A DNA stretch of 6,581 nucleotides from Nocardiopsaceae bacterium (GCA_031254715.1 JAIRTY010000477.1:1-6581); one strand, 5' to 3'. Counted from the stretch's first letter, positions 1 to 6,340 are shown. The notes: generated from the letters alone by a model not told the origin. Numbers and translations are program-made.

Positions 1-620
1 GTGGTGGCCGGGCCATCGGGGCTGGCCGCGATCGCGAGGATGTTCGGGATGAGATGGGTCTCGGGATGGTGCCGTTCACCCAGCCAGCGGCCGTCCCCGG
101 CACGGTAGGCGCCGGCCACGTTGAAGTACCGCAGGCTCACCCCGCCGAACCCGTGCAGCTGCGCGTAGGTGGCCAGGGCGGTGTCCACGGCGATCTTTGT
201 TGCCCCGTACGGGCTGGCGGGCCGCGGCGGAGCGGACTCGTCGATGGGGACCTGGTCCGGTTCCCCGTACACCGCGGCGGTGGACGAGAAGACGATCCGG
301 CCGGTGCCGGTGGCGCGCATGGCTTCCAGCAGCGCGAGCGTGCCGCCGAGGTTGGCCCGCCAGTACTCCGCCGGCTCCGCCACCGACTCGCCCACCAGCG
401 ACCTGGCCGCGAAGTGCAGCACCGCGTGGGCGCCGGCGGCGAGGATCTCCTCCGCCTCGCCGGTGATGCTGCCGCGGACGAACGCAGCCCCGGCCGGGAC
501 CGCGTCCGCATGGCCGGTGGACAGGTCATCAAGCACCACGACGTCATGACCCTCGCTGACCAGCTGCGCGGCCACCACGCTCCCGATGTACCCGGCTCCG
601 CCGGTCACCAGCAGCCTCAT
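1..620 (-). CDS. galE: UDP-glucose 4-epimerase GalE, 3' end beyond the window
   Basis: GalE interconverts UDP-galactose and UDP-glucose with a tightly bound NAD+ in the cytoplasm, closing the Leloir galactose pathway and supplying UDP-galactose for glycans. The first 206 codons are visible, roughly the first 60% of a typical 320-340-residue protein. They open with the Rossmann NAD-binding motif TGGAGYIGS (residues 6-14), then DDLSTGH (31-37) and HFAA (69-72). SSTAAVYG (112-119) holds the Ser/Thr catalytic position, YGATK (138-142) is the YxxxK catalytic pair, and RYFNVAGA (164-171) and HLIPN (189-193) belong to the substrate side. The ATG at 618-620 overlaps the galT stop as ATGA, which fixes the start and suggests translational coupling. 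No frameshift is seen. In related actinobacteria galK often follows, but that lies outside this window. Confidence 0.95.
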   Translation of the reverse strand, partial: MRLLVTGGAGYIGSVVAAQLVSEGHDVVVLDDLSTGHADAVPAGAAFVRGSITGEAEEILAAGAHAVLHFAARSLVGESVAEPAEYWRANLGGTLALLEAMRATGTGRIVFSSTAAVYGEPDQVPIDESAPPRPASPYGATKIAVDTALATYAQLHGFGGVSLRYFNVAGAYRAGDGRWLGERHHPETHLIPNILAIAASPDGPAT

Positions 621-1816
621 CGGGCGCCCCGGAGCCGGTCGGCGGCCTCTTCCGGGAGCACGTCGCCGATCCAGACGCCCATGCCGGACTCGGTGCCCGC
701 GAGGTATTTCAGCTTGCCCGGCGCCCGCCGGATCGAGAACAGCTGCAGGTGCAGCCCGAACTCCCGGCGCGCGAACTCGTCCGACGCCGGGGCCTGGTGC
801 CAGGCCGCGATGTAGGGCATGGGCAGGCCGAACAGTGCGTCAAGCCGGCGCAGCACGTCCAGGTAGAGGTCGCAGAACGCGGCCCGGGCCGGCTCGGACA
901 GCTCCGGCATGGTGGCCACCCGCTGCGCCGGGAACAGCAGTACCTCGTACGGCCAGCGGGCGGCGGCCGGCACGAACGCGCACCAGTACTCGTTCCGGCT
1001 GACCACGCGGGTGCCAGCGGCCAGCTCGCCGGCGACCAGCTCATCGAACAGGTTGCCCCGCCCGGCCGCGGCGTGCTCCTTCGCCTGGCTGATCATCGCC
1101 CTCGTGCGGGGGGTCACGAACGGGAAGCCGTAGATCTGGCCGTGCGGATGGTGCAGGGTGACGCCGATCTCCTCGCCCCGGTTCTCGAAGCAGTAGACCT
1201 GCTCGATGCCGGTCATCGCCGTCAGCGAGGTGGTGCGGTCCGTCCAGGCCTCCAGCACCGTCCGGGCCCGGCGCGGGGTCAGGCCAGCGAACGAGCCCTC
1301 GTGGTCAGAGGTGAACACCACCACCTCACAGCGGCCGAAGGCGGGCCGCCCTGGCACCCCGCCGGTCTCCGGCGGCCCGCCGGGAACCGGCAACGGCGGG
1401 CTGGTCAGCTCGTCCTGCCAGGCGGCCGCGGGGCTGCCGGATGCGCCGCGCAGCGACGGGAACCGGTTCTCGAACACCACCACGTCGTAGTCGGGGGCCG
1501 GGATCTCGGTCAGCCTGCCGTCCCTGGACGGGCACAGCGGGCACTGCTCGGTGGGCGGCAGGAAGGTCCGGTCCTGCCGCTGCGCCGCGACCACCACCCA
1601 TTCCCCGGCCAGCGCGTCCCACCGCAGGCCGGACGCGGCCGGGCCGCCGGGCTGCTGGCCGCTGGCACCCGGGCCGGGCGCGGCGGGACGGAGGTCACGC
1701 CGGTCACCGATCGCGGCCCGGCCGGTGCCGGGCGATTCATCGAAGTAGATGATCTCGCGCCCGTCAGCGAGCCGGGCGCTGCTCTGCCAGACCTGATCGG
1801 ACCCCACGGGACCCAT
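617..1816 (-). CDS. galT: Galactose-1-phosphate uridylyltransferase GalT
   Basis: GalT moves UMP from UDP-glucose to galactose-1-phosphate through a uridylyl-histidine intermediate. The 399-residue product has LADGREIIYFDE near the N terminus. Its zinc site is CPLC (Cys92, Cys95) with His172 in SDHEGSF and His223. The active-site motif is HPHGQ (223-227), with His225 as the expected nucleophile. GLHLQLFSIRR and KLKYLAGTESGM near the C terminus are typical of the actinobacterial form. Compared with Streptomyces GalT as I remember it, there is a Pro/Gly-rich insert at about residues 125-160 and a Gly/Pro/Ala linker at about 42-63. Both lie outside the catalytic motifs, so the enzyme should work. 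The ATG at 1814-1816 has only a weak GGAAG upstream, and GTG at codon 4 is an alternative start. The gene is first in a galT-galE operon. Confidence 0.95.
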   Translation of the reverse strand: MGPVGSDQVWQSSARLADGREIIYFDESPGTGRAAIGDRRDLRPAAPGPGASGQQPGGPAASGLRWDALAGEWVVVAAQRQDRTFLPPTEQCPLCPSRDGRLTEIPAPDYDVVVFENRFPSLRGASGSPAAAWQDELTSPPLPVPGGPPETGGVPGRPAFGRCEVVVFTSDHEGSFAGLTPRRARTVLEAWTDRTTSLTAMTGIEQVYCFENRGEEIGVTLHHPHGQIYGFPFVTPRTRAMISQAKEHAAAGRGNLFDELVAGELAAGTRVVSRNEYWCAFVPAAARWPYEVLLFPAQRVATMPELSEPARAAFCDLYLDVLRRLDALFGLPMPYIAAWHQAPASDEFARREFGLHLQLFSIRRAPGKLKYLAGTESGMGVWIGDVLPEEAADRLRGAR

Positions 1817-1986
1817 ACGTTATCGGCTTCCGGTGCAGCTCACCCTGCTGCCCGCGCCAGGTCCAGCCGGTATCCGGGCCACAGGTCCTAAACTGGGCGC
1901 ACGCCAAGGCGCGGGGGCGTGCCGGCTCGCGGACCGACGGGGAGCAGCCCGTCGCCGGTGGGACCCACGGAGGTCAGGATCAAGCC
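1817..1986. promoter_or_regulatory. Divergent promoter region between galT and the CNNM/CorC gene
   Basis: These 170 bp separate genes reading in opposite directions and must hold the promoters of both. On the plus strand TAAACT at 1889-1894 fits the actinobacterial -10 pattern TANNNT and lies about 93 bp before the GTG at 1987, but I see no clear -35. On the minus strand TAACGT (1822 down to 1817) fits the same pattern directly before the galT ATG. If that is a real -10, galT would have to start slightly downstream, for example at the GTG at 1805-1807. I found no convincing operator palindrome. The region is supported by gene layout, and the motifs are weak. Confidence 0.4.
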
Positions 1987-3300
1987 GTGAACCAGGTCGG
2001 CTGGGACATTGTCGTGGTGCTGGCCATCCTGCTCGTCGGCGGGTTCTTCGCCGGGGCGGAGATGGCCCTGGTATCGCTGCGCGAGGGCCAGGTCCGGCGG
2101 CTGTCCCAGCGCGGCAAGCGGGGCCGCCGGGCGGCCAAGCTCGCCCAGGACCCGAACCGGTTCCTGTCGGCGGTCCAGATCGGCGTCACCGCCGCGACCC
2201 TGCTCGTCGGTGCCTTCGGCGAGGCCACGCTGGCGGGGAGCATGAAGCGCACCCTGGTCTCCGGGGGCCTGGCCGCGGACCTGGCATCGGTCCTGTCGCT
2301 GATCACCGTGACCGGCGTCATCTCGTTCTTCTCCCTGGTCATCTCGGAACTGGCGCCCAAGCGGCTGGCCCTGCAGCGCCCGGAACGGGTGGCGCTGATC
2401 GCAGCGCCGACCCTGGACCGGATCTCGGTGCTGGCCCGGCCCCTGGTCTGGGTGCTGTCCCGGTCCACCAACCTGGTGGTACGGCTGCTGGGCGGCGACC
2501 CGCGGGTGAGCCGCGGGATGATGACCGAGGAGGAACTGCACGACCTGGTCGCGGGGCACCAGGCGCTGAGCGCCGACGAACGGCACATCGTCAGCGAGGT
2601 CTTCAACGCCGGGAAGCGCCAGATCCGGGAGGTGCTGGTACCCCGGACCGAGGTTGACTTCCTGGACGCCGGGATGCCGCTGTCGCGGGCGGTAAAGATT
2701 GCCGCTGATGCCCCCTATTCCCGTTTCCCGGTGTACCAGGAGTCACACGACAACGTGATCGGCTTCGTGCACGTGCGGGACCTGCTCGACCCCGGCCTGG
2801 CCGCGAGCAGCCAGCCGCTGCGGGAGGTCGCACGGCCGGTCAAGCTGCTGCCAACCAGCAAGACCGTGCTGGCAGCGCTGTCGGAGATGCGGCGGGACCG
2901 GTCGCATCTGGCGATCGTGGTGGACGAGTACGGCGGCACCGCCGGCATCGTCACCCTGGAGGACCTGGTCGAGGAGCTGATCGGGGAGATCCAGGACGAG
3001 TACGACGTCGAGGAGGTCAGCCCGAAGCGGCTGCTCGGCGGCGAGCTGGAAGTGGACGGGCTGCTCAATCTGGACGAGTTCGCCGAGCAGACGGGGCTGA
3101 TCCTGCCGGAAGGCCCGTACGAGACCGTGGCCGGCTACGTGCTGGCGGCGCTCGGGCAGATCCCGGCCGTGGGCGACTCGGTGGAGGCGGGGGAGCGCCG
3201 GCTGACCGTCACCGAGCTGGACGGCCGCCGGATCGCCAGGCTGCGGGTCGGCCCGGCGCGGCAGCCGGGCCTCCTAGACTTGAGCCAGGATCCGGGGTAG
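1987..3300 (+). CDS. CNNM/CorC-HlyC family membrane protein (DUF21, two CBS domains, CorC_HlyC)
   Basis: This family (annotated as hemolysin-like, CorC or CNNM) is linked to Mg2+ or other divalent-cation export and homeostasis at the cytoplasmic membrane; the hemolysin name is historical. The 437-residue protein starts with a transmembrane segment (about 6-30, containing LLVGGFFAGAEMAL). The DUF21 transporter domain follows to about 185, including ISELAPKRLALQRPE (about 119-133). The CBS pair spans about 203-330, with VPRTEVDFLDA opening the first repeat and DEYGGTAGIVTLEDLVEELI ending the second. A CorC_HlyC domain lies at about 345-425. The GTG start has GGAGGT at 1969-1974, a fairly long 12-nt spacer. 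The stop is 22 bp before guaA on the same strand, so cotranscription is plausible. Domain assignment is secure; the transported ion is inference. Confidence 0.93.
   Translation: MNQVGWDIVVVLAILLVGGFFAGAEMALVSLREGQVRRLSQRGKRGRRAAKLAQDPNRFLSAVQIGVTAATLLVGAFGEATLAGSMKRTLVSGGLAADLASVLSLITVTGVISFFSLVISELAPKRLALQRPERVALIAAPTLDRISVLARPLVWVLSRSTNLVVRLLGGDPRVSRGMMTEEELHDLVAGHQALSADERHIVSEVFNAGKRQIREVLVPRTEVDFLDAGMPLSRAVKIAADAPYSRFPVYQESHDNVIGFVHVRDLLDPGLAASSQPLREVARPVKLLPTSKTVLAALSEMRRDRSHLAIVVDEYGGTAGIVTLEDLVEELIGEIQDEYDVEEVSPKRLLGGELEVDGLLNLDEFAEQTGLILPEGPYETVAGYVLAALGQIPAVGDSVEAGERRLTVTELDGRRIARLRVGPARQPGLLDLSQDPG
3275..3280 (+). promoter_or_regulatory. Possible internal -10 element (TAGACT) for guaA
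   Basis: TAGACT fits the actinobacterial housekeeping -10 pattern TANNNT. It lies inside the last codons of the upstream gene, 42 bp before the guaA GTG. It sits in TCCTAGACTTG, which resembles TCCTAAACTGG ahead of the CNNM/CorC gene at 1887-1897. I see no good -35 at 16-18 bp upstream, so this is suggestive only. Confidence 0.25.
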
Positions 3301-3322
3301 GCGCACCGAGGCGGGAGGGACC

Positions 3323-4945
3323 GTGCAGCAGGCTGGCGATGGCGGCACCGTCCTGGTGGTCGACTTCGGCGCCCAGTACGCCCAGCTGATCGCCCGCCGG
3401 GTGCGGGAGTGCCAGGTCTACTCGGAGATCGTCCCCTCCACCATCACCACGGCCGAGATCCTGGCGCGCCGCCCCAGCGCGATCATCCTGTCCGGCGGGC
3501 CGGCCTCGGTGTACGCGCCAGGCGCGCCGCCCGCGCCGGCCGGCCTGTTCGAGGCCGGAGTCCCGGTGCTCGGCATCTGCTACGGGTTCCAGCTCATGGT
3601 GAGCGCCCTGGGCGGGACGGTCGCCAGGACCGGGACCGGCGAGTACGGCGCCACCCCCGTGGAAACACTGCCGCCGGCCGCGGCCGCGGGCACGGGCACG
3701 GGCGGGGACGATGACCCCGGGCGCGGCGGCACCCTGCTGGGCGGGCTGGACGGGTGGTTCCAGGCGTGGATGTCCCATGGGGACACCTGCACGGCGGCGC
3801 CGCCCGGGTTCACGGTGACGGCCAGGACCGCGGCCATCCCGGTGGCGGCGATGGAGCAGCCGGGCCGGGGGCTGTACGCGGTGCAGTTCCACCCGGAGGT
3901 CCGGCACACCGAGCACGGAACCGGCATCATCCAGCGCTTCCTCGACGCGGCCGGCTGCCGGCCGGGCTGGACCATGAGCAGCATCATCGACGACCAGGTC
4001 GCCCGCATCCGGGCCCAGGTCGGCGACGGCCTGGCCATCTGCGGCCTGTCCGGCGGCGTGGATTCCGCGGTCGCAGCGGCGCTGGTGCAGCGGGCCATCG
4101 GGCCCCAGCTGACGTGCGTGTTCGTCGATCACGGGCTGTTGCGGCGGGGGGAAGCTGAGCAGGTCGAGAAGGACTTCGTGGCCGCGACCGGGGTCGACCT
4201 CCACACCGTGGACGCGGCCGGGATGTTCCTGGCCGCGCTGGCCGGGGTGACAGATCCCGAGCAGAAGCGCAAGATCATCGGCCGGGAGTTCATCCGCGCG
4301 TTCGAGCGTGCGGCCAGGGAGATCACCGCCGCCCCCGGCGCCGCCGGCGAGCCCGCGGCCTTCCTGGTCCAGGGCACCTTGTACCCGGACGTGGTCGAGT
4401 CCGGCGGGGGCACCGGCACCGCCAGCATCAAGTCCCACCACAACGTCGGCGGCCTTCCGGACGACCTGGGCTTCCAGCTCGTAGAGCCGCTGCGGGAGCT
4501 GTTCAAGGACGAGGTCCGCCGGGTCGGCGAAGAACTGGGCCTGCCGCCGGGGATCGTCTGGCGCCAGCCGTTCCCCGGTCCTGGCCTGGCCGTGCGCATC
4601 GTCGGCGAGGTCACCGCCGGCCGGCTGCGGCTGCTGCGGGACGCCGACGCGATCGCCAGGGAAGAGCTGTCCCGGGCCGGGCTGGACCGGGAGATCTGGC
4701 AGTGCCCGGTGGTGCTGCTGCCCGGCGTCCGGTCGGTCGGGGTCCAGGGGGACGGCCGCAGCTACGGCCACCCGATCGTGCTGCGCCCGGTCACCAGCGA
4801 GGATGCCATGACCGCCGACTGGGCCCGGCTGCCGGCGGACCTGCTGGCGGCGATCTCCACCCGGATCACCAACGAGGTGCCCGAGGTCAACCGGGTCGTG
4901 CTCGACATCACCAGCAAGCCCCCCGGCACCATCGAGTGGGAGTGA
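3323..4945 (+). CDS. guaA: GMP synthase (glutamine-hydrolysing) GuaA
   Basis: GuaA makes GMP from XMP, ATP and glutamine, the last step of guanine nucleotide synthesis. The 540-residue protein is complete. The N-terminal class I glutaminase domain has VVDFGAQY (12-19), nucleophile Cys86 in GICYGFQ, and His190/Glu192 in FHPEV, forming the catalytic triad. The ATP-pyrophosphatase domain has the P-loop SGGVDS (243-248) and KIIGREFI. The C-terminal dimerisation and XMP-binding part has RQPFPGPGL, GVQGDGRSYGHPIVLRPV and the terminal SKPPGTIEWE. An insert at about 118-136 (Ala/Gly/Thr/Asp-rich) makes it about 10-15 residues longer than close actinobacterial homologues; it lies between glutaminase motifs and keeps frame. 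The GTG start has GGAGG at 3314-3318 with a short 4-nt spacer. Confidence 0.98.
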   Translation: MQQAGDGGTVLVVDFGAQYAQLIARRVRECQVYSEIVPSTITTAEILARRPSAIILSGGPASVYAPGAPPAPAGLFEAGVPVLGICYGFQLMVSALGGTVARTGTGEYGATPVETLPPAAAAGTGTGGDDDPGRGGTLLGGLDGWFQAWMSHGDTCTAAPPGFTVTARTAAIPVAAMEQPGRGLYAVQFHPEVRHTEHGTGIIQRFLDAAGCRPGWTMSSIIDDQVARIRAQVGDGLAICGLSGGVDSAVAAALVQRAIGPQLTCVFVDHGLLRRGEAEQVEKDFVAATGVDLHTVDAAGMFLAALAGVTDPEQKRKIIGREFIRAFERAAREITAAPGAAGEPAAFLVQGTLYPDVVESGGGTGTASIKSHHNVGGLPDDLGFQLVEPLRELFKDEVRRVGEELGLPPGIVWRQPFPGPGLAVRIVGEVTAGRLRLLRDADAIAREELSRAGLDREIWQCPVVLLPGVRSVGVQGDGRSYGHPIVLRPVTSEDAMTADWARLPADLLAAISTRITNEVPEVNRVVLDITSKPPGTIEWE

Positions 4946-4967
4946 GAGCCCGCGGATACCGCCGTCC

Positions 4968-5019
4968 CCGCTAGCGCAACCAGCGGTCCGGCGCCCGCTA
5001 GGGAACCAGTGGCTGGCGC
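4968..5019. repeat. Imperfect tandem repeat spanning the convergent gene ends; possible two-way terminator
   Basis: Two adjacent copies begin with CCGCTAG and share AACCAG, GG and GGCGC. Copy 1 is 4968-4994 and copy 2 is 4995-5019, differing by about two short indels and a few substitutions. Copy 2 is the coding end of the SnoaL-like gene including its TAG stop (5000-4998), while copy 1 is intergenic. CCGCT (4968-4972) can pair with AGCGG (4982-4986), and that AGCGG can instead pair with CCGCT (4995-4999). These small hairpins sit where guaA and the convergent gene must both stop transcription, but no T-tract follows, so termination is uncertain. Confidence 0.55.
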
Positions 5020-5399
5020 CGGGCGGTCACCTTGCGGCTCACGATCCGCCATCCGTCCGGCAGCCGCCGGACAACATCGTCATAGACCACGCTGCCGCTG
5101 GTGCCGTCGGCGTTGATGCCGATTCCCTTCGAACGCACCTGCGCGGTCTCGCCATCGGCGACGGTGATCACCACGTTGGTGACGTGGTGCCCGACCGGGT
5201 TCCGGTCGCCCATCGCGAGCGCCATGTCGCGCAGCGCGTCACGGCCCTGTACCACGCCGCCGCCGAAATCCGCCAGGTCGTAGACCACGTCGGCAGCGAA
5301 CACCTCGTCCATCCGGCCGAAATCGCCTGCATCACTGAGATGTCCGTGCAGCGCGATGAGCTCATGTATCGCCAGCCGGTCCGCAACGCTCATCGTCAT
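4998..5399 (-). CDS. SnoaL/NTF2-like small domain protein
   Basis: The product has 133 residues if it starts at the ATG at 5397-5399. It resembles the SnoaL-like branch of the NTF2 cone fold: an N-terminal helix (MSVADRLAIHELIALHGHLSD), DFGRMDEVFAADVVYDLADFG, QGRDALRDM, GHHVTNVVI (70-78), a KG.GI strand, and the closing RRLPDGWRIVSRKVTARR. Members range from polyketide cyclases and hydroxysteroid isomerases to stress-related proteins of unknown role, so no substrate can be given. Asp26, His71 and His72 are possible pocket residues, by analogy only. The frame stays open upstream to 5474, but the Arg-rich extra residues do not look like this family. ATG at 5391-5393 is an alternative start. No good Shine-Dalgarno site is seen. 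Confidence 0.85.
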   Translation of the reverse strand: MTMSVADRLAIHELIALHGHLSDAGDFGRMDEVFAADVVYDLADFGGGVVQGRDALRDMALAMGDRNPVGHHVTNVVITVADGETAQVRSKGIGINADGTSGSVVYDDVVRRLPDGWRIVSRKVTARRQPLVP

Positions 5400-5497
5400 G
5401 CCGCAAATATTGCCTGATTCATGCTCCCTGGCGCGGCGCGCACGACCGCGGCCAGCGATGCTGTGCTGGCACATCCAGGCGGTGGTTGAATCGCGGC
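5400..5497. promoter_or_regulatory. Divergent promoter gap between SnoaL-like and HIT genes
   Basis: These 98 bp must contain both start signals. An AT-rich patch at 5404-5423 stands out in the GC-rich background. On the minus strand CAATAT (5412 down to 5407) lies 7 nt before the ATG at 5399. On the plus strand TTGAAT (5486-5491) lies 6 nt before the ATG at 5498. Both distances fit leaderless transcripts, and both genes begin with GCGGCATG. The hexamers match the -10 consensus only partly and no clear -35 is visible. Confidence 0.35.
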
Positions 5498-5974
5498 ATG
5501 GCTGATCGCAGGTGGCCGGAAGACTGGGCCGAGCGGAAGGCCGGCCGGAACTGCCCGCTGTGCCGTGCGCTCGGCCAGGGCGACAACGACTTCGGGGTGG
5601 CGGTGTTCACGGGCGACAGCGCCGAGGTGCGGCTGGCGCGGCGCAGCCGGCTGCCGGGTTACTGCATCGTCGTGTGGCGGCACGGGCACGTCGCGGAACC
5701 GGCCGACCTCGATCCCGGGCAGGCCTGTCAGTACTGGCAGGAAGTGCTGGCGGCGGGGCGCGCGGTGCAGGTGGTGTTCCAGCCGGTCAAGCTCAACTAC
5801 CTGACCCTCGGCAACGGCGTCCCCCACCTGCACACCCACGTCGTGCCGCGCTATCCGGACGATCCCGCCGCTGGCGGCCCGCTCGCCTGGGAGGACATCG
5901 ACTCGCCGGAGCCGGTGCCCGATGCCGACCTGCACCGCCAGGCCGCCGGCCTCCGCGCCCGGCTGCCCGACTGA
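5498..5974 (+). CDS. HIT-family (histidine triad) nucleotide hydrolase/transferase
   Basis: HIT proteins cleave or transfer nucleotide phosphates, such as AMP-lysine-type phosphoramidates, dinucleoside polyphosphates or adenylyl sulfate, through a nucleotidyl-histidine. This 158-residue protein has the signature HLHTHVVPRY (110-119), with His110, His112 and His114 forming the triad and His112 the likely nucleophile. LNYLTLGN (99-106) precedes it as in the family. An N-terminal CPLC (19-22) suggests a metal-binding knuckle like those in some HIT proteins and in GalT, which belongs to the same superfamily. The C-terminal tail is charged. The ATG at 5498 is preferred; an in-frame TTG at 5486 is less likely. 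AGGCGGTGG at 5477-5485 is 12 nt from the ATG, a poor spacing. The substrate is not known. Confidence 0.9.
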   Translation: MADRRWPEDWAERKAGRNCPLCRALGQGDNDFGVAVFTGDSAEVRLARRSRLPGYCIVVWRHGHVAEPADLDPGQACQYWQEVLAAGRAVQVVFQPVKLNYLTLGNGVPHLHTHVVPRYPDDPAAGGPLAWEDIDSPEPVPDADLHRQAAGLRARLPD

Positions 5975-6023
5975 GTGGGTCAGCCGCGCCGGCTCGTTGC
6001 CAACGCGCCAACGGGTCATGTAA

Positions 6024-6064
6024 GGGACACCGGTCCCGTGAATCCACCACGGGTCTTGGGTCCC
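6024..6064 (+). repeat. Imperfect 15-bp hairpin downstream of the HIT gene
   Basis: GGGAC (6024-6028) pairs with GTCCC (6060-6064). After a bulged A6029, CCGG (6030-6033) pairs with TTGG (6056-6059) using two G-U pairs in RNA. After a 1x2 internal loop, CCCGTG (6035-6040) pairs with CACGGG (6048-6053) around the loop AATCCAC. No T-tract follows. It could end HIT transcription or be the 5' stem-loop of an IS110 bridge RNA. Confidence 0.6.
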
Positions 6065-6067
6065 AAG
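6055..6067. repeat. 13-bp palindrome CTTGGGTCCCAAG
   Basis: The two arms are exact complements around a central T. As RNA it would form a 5-bp stem with loop GTC. Its right arm with two flanking bases (GGTCCCAAG, 6059-6067) is also exactly complementary to CTTGGGACC at 6268-6276, so it has two or three possible partners. Confidence 0.7.
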
Positions 6068-6120
6068 GGGTTGCATGGTCATCCCCGGCTGGTCTGGGGG
6101 GTGGCGTCGAAAACGGGTCT

Positions 6121-6147
6121 GAGGCAGGCCGGTAGGGTCCTGGCCTC
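6121..6147 (+). repeat. Hairpin in the noncoding leader
   Basis: GAGG (6121-6124) pairs with CCTC (6144-6147), and CAGG (6125-6128) pairs with CCTG (6139-6142), with one bulged G and the 10-nt loop CCGGTAGGGT. A large unpaired loop is what a guide loop would need, but this is inference. Confidence 0.5.
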
Positions 6148-6201
6148 GTTCAACTGATTGCCACTCCTGGCCTGGCCACGGATGCCCCGGATGAGGGAAG
6201 T

Positions 6202-6226
6202 GGGCTGGCCCGGCGAGGCCTGGCCC
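6202..6226 (+). repeat. Hairpin with 1x2 internal loop in the noncoding leader
   Basis: GGGC (6202-6205) pairs with GCCC (6223-6226), and GGCC (6207-6210) pairs with GGCC (6217-6220) around the loop CGGCGA. The motif CCTGGCC in its 3' arm occurs four times in the leader, at 6139, 6166, 6171 and 6219. Confidence 0.5.
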
Positions 6227-6334
6227 GGTTGCAGTACATGAGTGGGAGCCGCGGCTGGCCGTGGCTGCTTGGGACCGTGGCCTGAAGGTGCGCCGCTCTC
6301 GCGGGCGGGCCGGTGCGATCCGGTATGCGACGTG

Positions 6335-6340
6335 AGGAGG
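6335..6340 (+). promoter_or_regulatory. Strong Shine-Dalgarno AGGAGG fixing the transposase start
   Basis: AGGAGG lies 4 nt before the ATG at 6345. It is the best ribosome-binding site in the window and shows that this ATG was a true translation start before the gene was broken. Confidence 0.8.

Larger units (their letters stand above)
6024..6276 (+). ncRNA. Candidate IS110 bridge RNA (structured leader of the transposase)
   Basis: IS110 recombinases use a bridge RNA, transcribed from the noncoding element end, whose stem-loops pair with target and donor DNA. In this stretch I can draw a 15-bp imperfect hairpin at 6024-6064, a hairpin at 6121-6147, a hairpin at 6202-6226, and a 9-bp perfect long-range pairing of 6059-6067 with 6268-6276 that would enclose about 200 nt. 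The size and position fit a bridge RNA. The first hairpin and the long-range helix share bases, so both cannot form at once. Family knowledge and geometry support this, but there is no direct evidence of transcription. Confidence 0.3.

Noticed and set aside
749..1891. 380-codon plus-strand open frame over galT
   Set aside because: It is the antisense shadow of galT, which is confirmed by CPLC and HPHGQ and by its overlap with galE.
3209..4771. 520-codon open frame on the minus strand opposite guaA
   Set aside because: It mirrors the GuaA coding frame. GuaA has every catalytic motif, while the opposite product is compositionally biased and has no domain.
5400..5474. 25-residue N-terminal extension of the SnoaL-like protein
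   Set aside because: It is Arg-rich, does not resemble the family, and would place the start inside the divergent promoter gap; the ATG at 5397-5399 gives the usual family length.
6011..6090. A tRNA gene suggested by the stacked stems near 6024-6064
   Set aside because: There is no TPsiC-like GGTTCGAATCC box, no 7-bp acceptor pairing and no proper anticodon arm spacing.
5975..6157. Small plus-strand open frame starting near the HIT stop
   Set aside because: It lacks a ribosome-binding site, has no typical codon bias and runs through the hairpins at 6024-6064 and 6121-6147; it looks like chance.
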